Below are positions 46,513 through 57,839 of a stretch of 64,000 bases of DNA, in pieces (positions within the stretch are counted from its first letter, which is position 1; each line of letters opens with the position of its first letter). Both the position numbers and the translations under genes were made by a program. Origin of the DNA: Tetrahymena elliotti 4EA (lineage: Eukaryota > Ciliophora > Oligohymenophorea > Hymenostomatida > Tetrahymenidae); the NCBI GenBank assembly GCA_000231825.2, contig JH720300.1:800480-864479 (forward strand). The letters run 5' to 3'. The notes under the pieces are model-generated. The model was not told where the DNA came from. It saw only the letters and a program-made list of their open reading frames with translations, and did not search any database.

Positions 46513-47998
46513 AACAGATTGTGTAGCTTTAATCACCTAAGTTTACTCAAATATTAACTTATCTTGCAAACATCAAGTTGATTTAGCTGATAGATAAATA
46601 GATTTATTTAGTAGTATTATACCCTAATTAATTTTTGTTTTATGTCAAAATAGTTTATGGAAAATATTTTTGCTCCAATAATTCATAGTCATTTATAACT
46701 TAAAAATATATTCAAAGAGAAGCCAATCTTTTAGAAATTAATCTAAAAGCGAAGTACTTATTCTAAATTCTTATAAAGAGATAAACAATAGATTATTTTT
46801 AAATTAAATTTCAGCTAATAATTTTTTTAAAAACTTGTTCATCCTCAATTATTTCCATAAAATTATTAATTTTAAATACACAAAATTAATTATTGTCAAC
46901 AATTAACTCCTTTCTTAGGAAAATGTTTAAAATTTTCTTCTCTTGTTAGTTTAAGCTTAATTTGAAAATATTAAAGTAATCAATGTAATCAGAACTCTTT
47001 AATATCTCAATTTTTTATCTTTAATCAAATTCTGTTTTGATCTTATCATTAAGAATATGAAAATATATTTTTTATTTGATTTGTGTTTATTTGATTAAAA
47101 TAAATTTAAAATTGATATATCACAGAGATGGATTAGCAAATTTTTTAAACAAAATAAATAATAATAAAATATGTATGATAACTTAAAGTTTTAAATTGAA
47201 AAAATTAATTATTATAAAAATTGAATAAATTTTTTTAGTTTTTATGGATAATTTATCTTTTAGTTTATTGAAATATTTGATAAGAAATAATCTTTAATCA
47301 GGATATTACAGACTCACCTAAAGTGTCTAGGGTATAAATCTAAAAATAACAATTTTGATCATATCTCTCCTTATGTATTTTCTTAAATAAATTTTTAAAG
47401 ATTTCAAATTGAAGATGATATTTAAGATATAGAGAAGTAATAAGTTAAGTTGGAAGGATTAATGGATGGAACTAACGAAGTAAGTAAGTAAGGAACAAAG
47501 TAAGTAAGTACTATTTGAGTTTTTAATTTCATCTATCAGTGAAAATAATATTCAAAACTAACAAAAATAAAAATTTAATTATTTATAACAAAAGAATTTA
47601 TATCCTATATCCTTTCATAAGTATGAATGTTTTTAGAAGCAAATTTAAGTTAGAGATTTTTAATTTCTTAACTAGCTGCTTCTTTATTTTTATTATTTTA
47701 TAATGTTAAATTTATATAGCTAATTTAAAATTGTGATAATCAAATAAGCAACTAACCAGCTAGCTAACTAAATTTCTAAGAAAGTAGATAGGTAGGTAAT
47801 TGTATCTGATTTAAAATAGACTTAACTAACAAATAGACAAAATATCAGTTTTTAGAATGTAAGGATTGATCAAGTAATATCTATCTAAGAGAGCTAACTG
47901 TTAAGATATTAGCCATATTTACTGTCTCTTTAATGTTTAATTAGTTTTTTAAAGAAGTTTTGTTATCATTTAATTTCTACTATAATGATTTAGCTTTT
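46513..47998. other. Intergenic between convergent genes, with tetranucleotide tracts
   Basis: AT-rich. AAGT tetranucleotide units at about 47478-47511 and an AACTAACCAGCTAGCTAAC-like quasi-repeat near 47748-47800. No exon supported. Confidence 0.5.
47478..47511. repeat. AAGT tetranucleotide tract
   Basis: Two clusters of AAGT units interrupted by GGAACA. Simple repeat in the spacer 3' of the RRM gene. Confidence 0.75.
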
Positions 47999-50900
47999 TC
48001 AATTTTAATCAGAGGTATAATCAAGCTGATCTTCATCGTATTTCTATTTTTAGGCTGAGTTTTGATTTACTTGAGATGGTTTGATTCTTTAAGATTCACG
48101 ACTGCTAGATTTATAGTCTTCAACATCAGAGAAAGTACTTTTTTATATTTCCTATTCAAGTTATTACTATTGCTGATTTTTAATAATATCCTCTGCACTC
48201 ATTTAATCAGTTGATTAATTTTGCTTTGGTTGCCTATCTTTACTACTAGATTTATTATTATGCTTATTTTATTGTCTATTTTCTCCATCTATATTATTAT
48301 CTTATTAGTGTTTTTAAGCTTTAGAATTTTCATGACTATTTCTATTATGTCTATTTTGTTTTCTTTAATCTTATTGATAGTAATATTTATCACTTTTACT
48401 GTTTTAATAATCTTTTCTGTCTTTGCTAAACTCTTCATCATTCTTATTATAGTGTATCTACTAATACTGCTATTAGCCTTTTCTAGAATCAGGGCTCGTT
48501 GATCTAGAAAAATATCTACTTTTGTCATTTCTAAATTAATGCTTTGGAGATTACTTATTTTATTTTTTATCATAGTTTTTATTATATTTTCCATTATAGT
48601 TATAGACATTTCCTTTATACTGATTACGAGAGAAAGAGTTACTTCTACTATCACGAGATCTACTTTTACTTCTTCTCTAATCTTACTGATGCTTATAGTA
48701 TCTTCTGCTAATGGGATTATTATTGTTATAGGGCTGATTATTATTATTGCTATTGTTATTTTCTCTCAAGCTACGTGGAGGTGAAGCATTATTATCTTAA
48801 TTAATTTTATTGTATTGTGATTTATCATAGTTATTTTATTGTTATTGATATGAAAATTCTCTATTATTAGGTCTATTATCTTTAAAATCTCTACTCTCTT
48901 TATATTCTTTATCTCTAAAACTTCTATTATCTTTAAAATCTTTATAAACCTTACAGTCTCTATTTTCTTTAACATCTCTAAAATCTATAATTTCTTTGGT
49001 ATCTTTGTAATCTCTATTATCTTTGCTTTTTTCTCTCATCAGTTTACTATTTTCTCTAACTTCTTTATTAGTATCTCTTTGATATTTTTCACTACTGTAT
49101 TCTTTTCTATCTCTTCCACTCTAATTAATATCTTTTTACTTGGATCTTCTTTCTTACTACACAGGTAATTAGTTAGATTCTGGCTAGCTAGAAAAGTTAT
49201 TTACTTATATCTTCTCATTTAGGCTGTGCTTTTCTGCTACACTACTTGGTTAAACTTATTTAACATCTTATGATTATTTATTTTGGGAAGATTAAGGTGA
49301 TTTGGAAGTTTAAGTTTTTGAAGATGTTAATTATGGAACAAAAAATTCTTTTTCAATTGAGAGGGAGGATGATCTCTCTAATTTGCTACTAAAATACCTA
49401 CAAAATTGAAGAAAATCCATCTTTCTTAAGTATTCAGGAAAGCTACTCTATTCTTCTAAGTTTTGCTAAGATTTGTTTAATTAATGGCAATTTATTCTAT
49501 GGAAAGCATGTAAACAATGGTACTTTTTTTTCTTTTCTCTTTAGTGTCTAAGATGAATAAGCTTTATTCTTTCATGGATAAGTTTATGTACTTTTTTTTT
49601 TTCTGCTTATATATCAATAACTTTTAGTGGTTATTTGATACTTTATTAAGTTTAGTTAGATTACAAAGTTAGGATAGCCTAATTTAAATACTATTAATTA
49701 TTAGAATTGGCCAATTATGAATAATATTGCTAATACTACTTTAGGCTATTTTAAAACTACCAAGACTACTATTAAAGAGGCTATTACTAAGAAACTTACT
49801 GCTGAGACTACTATTAAGATTTCTAAGATAAAAACTACTATTACTACTAATTGAATAATATCTATTAATCCTATAACTACTACTACTATTAAGAAGAATA
49901 ATTTTATGTCTACTGTTATTAAATCTTTATATTTAGCTGCTAATTAGATTAATTACCGGTGATAAATATTTTTTATTTACCATAATCATTCTAGCTCTGT
50001 ATTTAATAATTTTAAATATTGCTATTTATAGATTGTTTTTATAATTCAGCTTACTAATTGTATCCATATTTTTCTTCATTAATGTAATTAATTTAGTATC
50101 TTCCTTTATTATAGATATCTTATCTAGATTAGAACTCTCTTTTTTGGAAATTGTGTGAATTGTTTTTATTGTTGTTATTACTATTGTTATTGCTGTTAAT
50201 ATTTAATTAATACTCTCTATCTTCTACAAACATAGAATTATTTCCATCATTTTCGCGTTAACTAATCCTGAGGATTTTTTATGTCTTTAAACCACCAATA
50301 TTACTTGTGTTATTATTAGGTCTACTAATAATTTAATTATTTTAAATTTTATAGCTGAAATTTGAGGATTAAGGTTGGGTTGTTTAAAGGCTTTAACCTT
50401 ATAAACTTAAATTTTCTAATGATCCAGTTGAAACAGTTGGCTTTTCTAAATCGTTTTAGGAAGGTTTTTATTTTATAATCAATTTATCTATCAATTTAGG
50501 TCCCTATTCTTTCTTTTTGATAGTAATTACTCTCGCACCTCCAACTCCAGATTAAGGTGGGTTTTACGCATTTTAATTATTTGACTGAGCACTTGCACTT
50601 ACAGTAGCAGGTATGTTTGTTATCTATTTAATTCCTGAATTATTGGTGTTACTATTATTGTTATTGATATTCTGATTTCTGTCTTACTTAATGATTGTCA
50701 AAGTTTACTTTGGAGTAGGTTGCTAGACTTAAATAGCAGATACAATAATTTTATCATCCTTACTAAATTAACTTTAGGAAATGTCATTATTTTATTGATC
50801 CCTAGAGTTTGATGGTACTTCTCCTGATTCTATTGACTAATTGTCATTAGAAATTCTTTCTCTACTCTCTGACGATTTAATTTTGGATTCTTGATTTTTT

Positions 50901-51532
50901 TGAGGAGAAACATCCTTAAAATGCTATTAATTTGAAATATTTTAACCATTTATATCTTAAACCTGTTAACTAAGCATAGAATTATAGCCAAACTAATACT
51001 AATTACTAGAATTTAAACCATTATCTCTATCTACTACTATACTTAAACCATTATTATCTTATTAGAGTTCTCCTTTATTTTTTTATGAGGAGAATTGAGT
51101 TTAGTTCAATTTGTTAATATGAACGTTTTTCGGGGTATTACTCCTGCTTCTACTTTTAGAGGAAGACAGCTTTTATGAGGAAGATTTGGGATCCTACTCA
51201 AACTAAACTCCTTTTAATTCTTTACTTGAATTTTCTTAACTTGTAGAAGAACTTAGATCATTTTATTATTATTTAGGTTAAGGTATAAGTTCAGCAAATA
51301 GATTAGAATTTTATGATTTGATTTCTTTAATAGTAGCTTGAGCTGCTTACAACGATTCATACTACAAAATGATCTACTAAGCAGAATTGCTTTTATTTGT
51401 TTCTGAATTGTCACCATTACTTTTTATCATCTTAAATTATCCAAAACTACCAAAAAGACCAGAATATGAACCTACATCAAAGTTATGAGGCATTCCACTC
51501 ACTCTTATTTGATATGATTGATTTTATTCCAT
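47999..51532 (-). CDS. Giant RRM protein with Gln/Asn-rich middle and RS/RD-rich C-terminus
   Basis: One uninterrupted minus-strand frame of 3534 nt (1177 aa), ATG at 51532 to TGA at 47999. The N-terminal about 90 residues look like an RNA-recognition motif: first strand IRVSGMPHNFD (RNP2-like), then YSGLFGSFGQFKMIK, and a final QIILQYESLQAAQATIKEI strand/helix; the RNP1 aromatic positions are weak. Then come Ser/Asn-rich linkers, a short conserved-looking basic piece (GGARVITIKKKEQGPKL), an Asn tract, a Gln-rich section near 49700-49950 encoded almost wholly by TAG/TAA, a more ordered segment (SFPEYLRKMDFLQFCRYFSS), then Arg/Asp/Lys repeats (RDFKDNRSFRDKEYKESRD) and Ser/Arg runs (SKSRSRDSRSNSFSRNQ). 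Architecture suits an SR-related splicing or mRNP protein. No orthologue named. No intron was needed, unusual here. Confidence 0.82.
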
Positions 51533-53621
51533 TAATTACTCTAGTTTATGCACAAGAAACCTCTCTCTATTCCTATTAATGAATTATTATTTTCAAGATT
51601 TGTGCTCTCTTTTCCTTATCTTGCTTGGTTAGTGAAGGTAACTTTTATCAAAGTGTATATCTATTTATTTATACTTTTGGCACTTTTTCTTTACTAATGT
51701 TAAGTGATCGATATGCCTACTTATTTTTCCCTCAATTATTTATTTATTTTCTCTCTAATTCAAAGTATTTTACAGCTAACTAGTTAACTTTTACTAAAGA
51801 GATTTCTAAAAAATTTGATAATAAATTAAATATTAATTAATTTTCTTTTGATTTCTTCTTCTTTTTCTTCTCCTTCTTCTTGATTATTTCTCCTTGTACT
51901 TAATATTGATTCTTCTAACTTCAAATGTTAATAATGCTTAATATGTTTATTTTTTATTTATTTCTTTCTATTTATATATTTATTTGTTGCTATTCGATTG
52001 ATGTTATCATAAAAGAAGAAATCAATTTCCCTCACTATTTTTAAATTAATTTATGTAAATCAGTCTATCAAACAGCACACCGTGTCAGCGTATACATGTT
52101 TCTGTTAATACATCCATGCATATACCCATAGATAGGCATTTGCTTTTTTTCAGAAATATTGTCTTTGCTGATCAATTCACAAAAATATTTATTAAAAATT
52201 TATTTTTAAATTTATCTTATTTTACACAGTATCTGTCTCTCACTTTCTTGCTTAGATTGAATACTAGTTTTTGAAATTTTAATATCATTCAAAGCAGACA
52301 CTTTCTCAATCGTATTAGATAATAAAATTACAATTGGTCTAGAAATAATTAAAATAAAAAAATAACTTTATTACTGAATTATTTAAATAAATATTGTTGA
52401 ATTTTTCAAATTCAATATAAATATTCTATATTACTTACTCTTATTAGTAAATAAAAATTCACATTTATACAATAAATAAAGTTATCAAAGATATTTTGTT
52501 AAATATTCTCTTCTAACTAGTTTATTTGTAGTAGTATTAAAAAAATAATATCTTTAAATTTATTTTCATGATTAAATTTAAATTTTTACTAAAATTGAAA
52601 GGAGGTACACTTTCTTGTTAATATTTTTTTGTAATTTAATAATTTTTCTACAAAAAATTAAAAAATGATGATTTACAATTTCTCTCAAAAAATAAAATTA
52701 TAAAAATAAGTTATTTTATTTTCTTACAATTATTTTAAAAAATTAATTTAATTTTGTTAGAATGGTTTAAATCTTGATAGTTTAAAACAATTTCTATACA
52801 AAAGTAAAGTAAAAAATTTCAAAAAAATAAATAAATTGAAATTATTTATTTTACAATTTTTAATTCACTAATTTGTATAATAATGAGAAAAACATTAAAA
52901 GATGTTGGGTGATAAATATTTGTATATTATGTAGAATAGTAATTTTTATCAAATCATTATACCTTAAAGAGTAAATAAATAACTCCAATAAAACAAAAAA
53001 AGTTTGAAAAAATTAATTAATGTAATAGAATATAAGATGATATTTTGAAATTATTCTGTATGAATAATTTTTAAAATTGTCAAAGTAAAATCATAAATTT
53101 ATAAAGTAGTTGATGAGAGAGTTTGGCATTTCCTAATTAAAAAAAATTTATTTTTAAATTTTAAATTAAAAGAAGTTTCATCAAAATAAATAAATTAAAT
53201 TTTTTAATATTATCTATCATTTAATATTAAAAGTGAATTCGAAAAACTATGCATCTTTAAAATTAAAATAAATAAATTTTATTAAACTTTATTTAAATCT
53301 AAGTTGGAAAATTATGCTTTTGAAGTATTTTACAAATAAGCAAAACAACTTTTTAGGTGAATTTGATCCCAAACAAAAACTGGTTTAGTTATTAAATTTT
53401 ACAATGAAATTTTTTTCGATGCTTAAAAATGTAAAATGAAAATTGTATTTATTGCGATTATCATTAATTGGTTTTAGAGTGCAGTATCATTCTATATGGA
53501 TATTCATTGAATAAGTGAAAAAAATACCAATAATTAATTGTAGAGATAAACAAAAAAAATTATTAAAAATATTGAGAGTTATTGTAAGTAATCTGCTAAT
53601 TGAAATCTAAAGCAGGGGATC
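51533..53621. other. Divergent intergenic region
   Basis: 2.1 kb. A strongly pyrimidine-rich block (TTCTTC units) at about 51846-51895 lies upstream of the RRM gene and would be a GA-rich tract in its 5' leader. A slightly less AT-rich patch at 52070-52140 contains no recognisable RNA gene. Remainder AT-rich. Confidence 0.5.
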
Positions 53622-56600
53622 ATGATTCATACTCTGTAAAATTAATCAAACACAAATTTAAACACTGCAAAACAAACACTGGCAGAGATAAGTCATCAGT
53701 CATGCTCATCAATTAACCATATTAATACCGCCGTTGATATTACTCCATATGTTCATTCATCAGTTTTTGAAGTTCTCTAGCCTTCTAAAAATCTACAAAT
53801 CAAACTTTGCAGCATTGCTAATTTAGAAACTATTGAAGATGATGTATATCAGAAACTCATAAAAAAAGAAAAGAATAATCATCAAAAAGGATCTTCTTAG
53901 TCTAGAGGTTTAAGGAATAAAGAATTAGCAGCCAACAGTAGAGATTTTAGATCACAAAAAAACATAAAATATGAATAAAATGTTGATAATAATCATAATA
54001 AAAATGTTGATTTAAAGTCAGATAAACTATATTAATAAGAATAAAATTAACTAAATAAGCAAGTAAAAATAAGAAATTTCAGTCAGAATAACATAGACAA
54101 TGCTCCTTCTAATGATAAAAAAGGAATTTTAAAGTAATTTTAGAGATAGTGCTCAATAATGAAAATGAATAAATAAGAAGAGGAGGAAGATTTATTAATA
54201 CAGTTGAATATGTATGCAAAAAACAATAAGTCTTCACTAACGCATAAAAACTTATAATTTTTAGCTGTAAAAAAAGATTAACTAGAAAATACATTGAATT
54301 ACTTGGATTAATTAAATAAAGCAAATGAAGAATCTCAAAGAAATTCTATGTTTGTTTTAGAAAAGGATTTAGGGAATAAATACACTGTGAAAAATTTTAA
54401 TAAAATAACTCCATAATAAGATAAAAACTTAAATGTTATTAAATCTTTTGCCAACTTACCTGATTAATAATCAAAAGCTGATCTATCTTCTTACACTAAC
54501 TTTGAATAATTAAAAATCTTCACTTCTTTTGGTAAACAAAGTGATGATAAAGATGGTACCCTTCATAATACATTATCAATTCAATAAAATGGTTTGAATA
54601 GTGCCAATTAATCGCCTTTGCTTGTAACTTCATATCATAGTAGAAATTAGTTGACTAATTAACAAGTAACATCAAATCTATTATCCAGGAGAAATTTGTC
54701 TATTGCTTTTTAATCAGATAATTTAACTGGATAAAATACTTAAGAAAATAATAAAAATCTAAAACAAATTAATGGTCCTGTTTAAACTAATCTAGATGAG
54801 CACAAAAATACGAAATAAAGAGAAAATCATAATTAGAAATAAAATAAAAGAACCAGTTAAGTGAAAATTCAAATCAGTAATTAGACAGGAAATCTTTTTT
54901 TAAAAAACTAATAAACAATATCAATAGAAGATATGAATGAACTTTAATTAAACCCATCTACTTTAGATAAAATAGATTAAATTTCTAATGATTAAAGCCA
55001 TGATTAAATTAAAGAAAAAACAGAGCCTCTACCAAAAGCAATCTCAAAAAATTAAGCTTAAATAAAGAGTATTCGAAAATAAAAGACTCTCTCATACAAA
55101 AGCTAAGCTTCAAATGCTAAAAATATTTCCTTCCTTAATCTTTAAGAAGTTAATAATTATAACAGAGATCCTCTTTCTTCCAGAAAGACTGCAGATACAA
55201 CTCCATTCAATGCAAAGCCAACAATAAACATAGAAAACCATGTTTAGTTGTTAAAGGCTAAAGCTGAATTAATATCTCCTATTTCAACTAATATCTAAGG
55301 ATCTGAAGATAGAAAATCCACTTAGAACGATTCTTAATTTAATTCTCTAATAAAAAAAAATGAAAATTTAAATGATACTCAATCTCACAACACAAGTAGC
55401 GAAGTTAGACAAATATCACCATTTACCATAAACTAGAACCCTCATGCAAAAAGTTAGTTCAGGGAAAAGCATAATATGTAAATTGCGAAATAAAAAATAG
55501 ATAATTAATAAAACTTTCGATTTGAATCTCCTCCTAAAGATTCAAATATTGGGTTATTAGGATCTGGTTAGAAGGAATCAATGCCATCATAAAATCAATT
55601 TTTGAACACTAATTCAGATCTTAAAAATAAAAAGTTAAATAAATTAACATCACAAGAATTCGGTTCATAAATTAAAAAACTCTCAATAAATGGATAATTA
55701 AATAATAATATTAATGAAATGGATTCATAGGTTATGAATTAAAATTAATTTTTAATGAATATTCCATAGTTAAAATCTTATGCAAACCTATAAAATGCAA
55801 TAAATACTGCAGTTTTCTCATAAACAACTGCAAATTCATTATAAAAATAGATAGACTTTGGATCACCATTGAGATTAAGAGATCATTAAAAACCAAGCAG
55901 TTCTACTGATGGAACAGAGAGTTATTAAACACCAACAACAAAAGTTAAAAAAATAAATGAAAAAAACTTAGAGCCAAAAAGCTTATTTATCAAGAATTTA
56001 TACTAAGGTGAGTACAGTGATGAAACAGGTATTCCCATTTCGATTCAGGAGCTAAATAATGGTGATATCTTCGAAGGTGAAAGATATGAGGAGTTTGAGA
56101 AAAATTAAAATTTAATTTTCAATAAATTTATATCTTAAACTCCATAAATTTAAGGAAAAGTCAAATGTGGTTTAGCAGATTTTATAAAATAAAATAAAAA
56201 TATTGAAATGAATAGATTAAAAACATATTATAAATTTGGATTTAGTGCTGCAAGTAAAGATGAAAAGAGTATGAAACTTCAACATGTTTTGGAAGGAATA
56301 GTTCCAAAAAATGAAACTGGAATATAGTCTAGCGAGCTATGGAGTGAGAAACATTTGAAGATAATTCATGATAGAGTTAATTTTAACTAAGAAAAATAGT
56401 TTATATAGTCATATATTTCATACAAGCAAAGAAACCCAGCAAACAACTATATCCTTCATAAAAAAGTTAATTCATTAGATTAGTAATAATTGTTAGCTAT
56501 TTAGAAAGAAAGGGCGAAAAAGTAATTCAAAAGAAAAGATGGGTGCCTAACTGATAGACATAAAGTAGAAAAAGTAGTTGATAAAATTAACTAATCTCTT

Positions 56601-56975
56601 GAAGAATAGATATAACCTAACTCAAGTCAAAATGTTTCTTTTTCTACTAAAAAACAAAACACTAAATCCTCCTCTATGACTTAATCAAATTTTAAATAAT
56701 TTTTACCAAGCAGCATGTAATTTCTAATATTTTAAAAAAATTTAAATAATTTATTTATTTTTTTCCATTAATAGATTCTCCAAGAATCAACTAAATAAGG
56801 AATTTATTAGGGATCAAAAACTTTTCAAAGATTTGATTCAATTTACAGATAAAGTTATCAAAAGTAACAAAGAAGAAATTAAGTAAATAAATAAATATTA
56901 ATTTTATTTAAATAATATAAATCTATCTTAATTAGGGTTTACAGTAACATAAAGAAGTTTGAAGATGAAGAGTGA
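53622..56975 (+). CDS. Large Gln/Asn/Ser-rich protein of unknown function (1080 aa)
   Basis: Exons 53622-56716, 56775-56882 and 56936-56975 (3243 nt, 1080 aa, TGA stop). The first exon is over 3 kb with more than a hundred TAA/TAG Gln codons. Residues 1 to about 760 are low-complexity Ser/Asn/Gln/Lys with scattered SP and TP pairs, probably disordered and phosphorylated. From about residue 780 the sequence becomes ordered and aromatic-containing: IPISIQELNNGDIFEGERYEE, KVKCGLADFIKQ, RLKTYYKFGFSAASKD, SELWSEKHLKIIHDRVNF and SYISYKQRNPANNYILHKK; then a basic helix and a short helical C-terminus. No signal or TM. No domain recognised; the ordered block is the part to search. Divergent from the RRM gene and upstream of the kinase gene on the same strand. 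Confidence 0.82.
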
Positions 56976-57839
56976 ATCCAATTTAATAATAGTTATATTA
57001 TTAATATTGAAAAAAAATTTAATAATTTTCTACTAATTTATATTTTCCGAATAGAAAATAAGGCTATTAATACAATCTAAATAGACAATTTAAAAGAAAT
57101 TTATTGTAAATACATAAATAATAATAACAAATCAAAAGATAAAAACTATCAAAATTCCTTTTTCAAAATTTAATTATTAATTGTAAAAAGTATTAAATCA
57201 TGAAATAAACCAGTAAAAACACATAAAAAATAAATAAAAAACACATCTAAATTTATTTGTAAAATTAAATAAATACTTTAAAAGTAAAGACTTAAATATA
57301 AACAATCATGTAATGTATCAATTCATTTACAAGTAATAAGAAGATAAAAGTTATCTGCTATTTCTTTTAAAAATTGAAAATTAAAATTATATAAATATTT
57401 ATCTAAAAAACACCAAAATAATATTTGTTTTTACTAAAGTAGAAATTAAGGGATATAAATAAAATCTATTTAAATTGAGATTTATTTGAAGATTTTAGTA
57501 AAATTTATTATATTTTAAAGATTTACCTTTCTCCAAGAATACCTTTTTGTTTTACACTACGATTTAAAATTGTAAGATTACTTACTTTTATTTGCTGATA
57601 AGAGAATTAATTTTATTATCTGATTTTATGAAATCAAATATTTTTGATTCATAAGGTTTTTTTATTTATTACTTAGAATAATTATACTTTTCTCATGAAA
57701 TCAGTTTGAGAGAATTTCAAATTAGTTATTAATTTATCAAAAAATAACAAACGAGTTTGGTTTAATTCATATTAAGAATCTTTATAAATCAAAAATAATA
57801 TTTTTATTTAAAAGAAATTCTAAGTCCTTTTCATCAATA
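56976..57839. other. Intergenic, promoter of kinase gene
   Basis: AT-rich spacer, no exon recognised. Confidence 0.5.

Noticed and set aside
48221..48784. Hydrophobic plus-strand ORFs resembling membrane proteins
   Set aside because: Antisense shadows of the Arg/Asp/Ser/Asn-rich C-terminus of the minus-strand RRM gene.
52070..52140. Slightly GC-richer patch as an RNA gene
   Set aside because: No pairing arms, no snRNA/5S/7SL boxes recognised.
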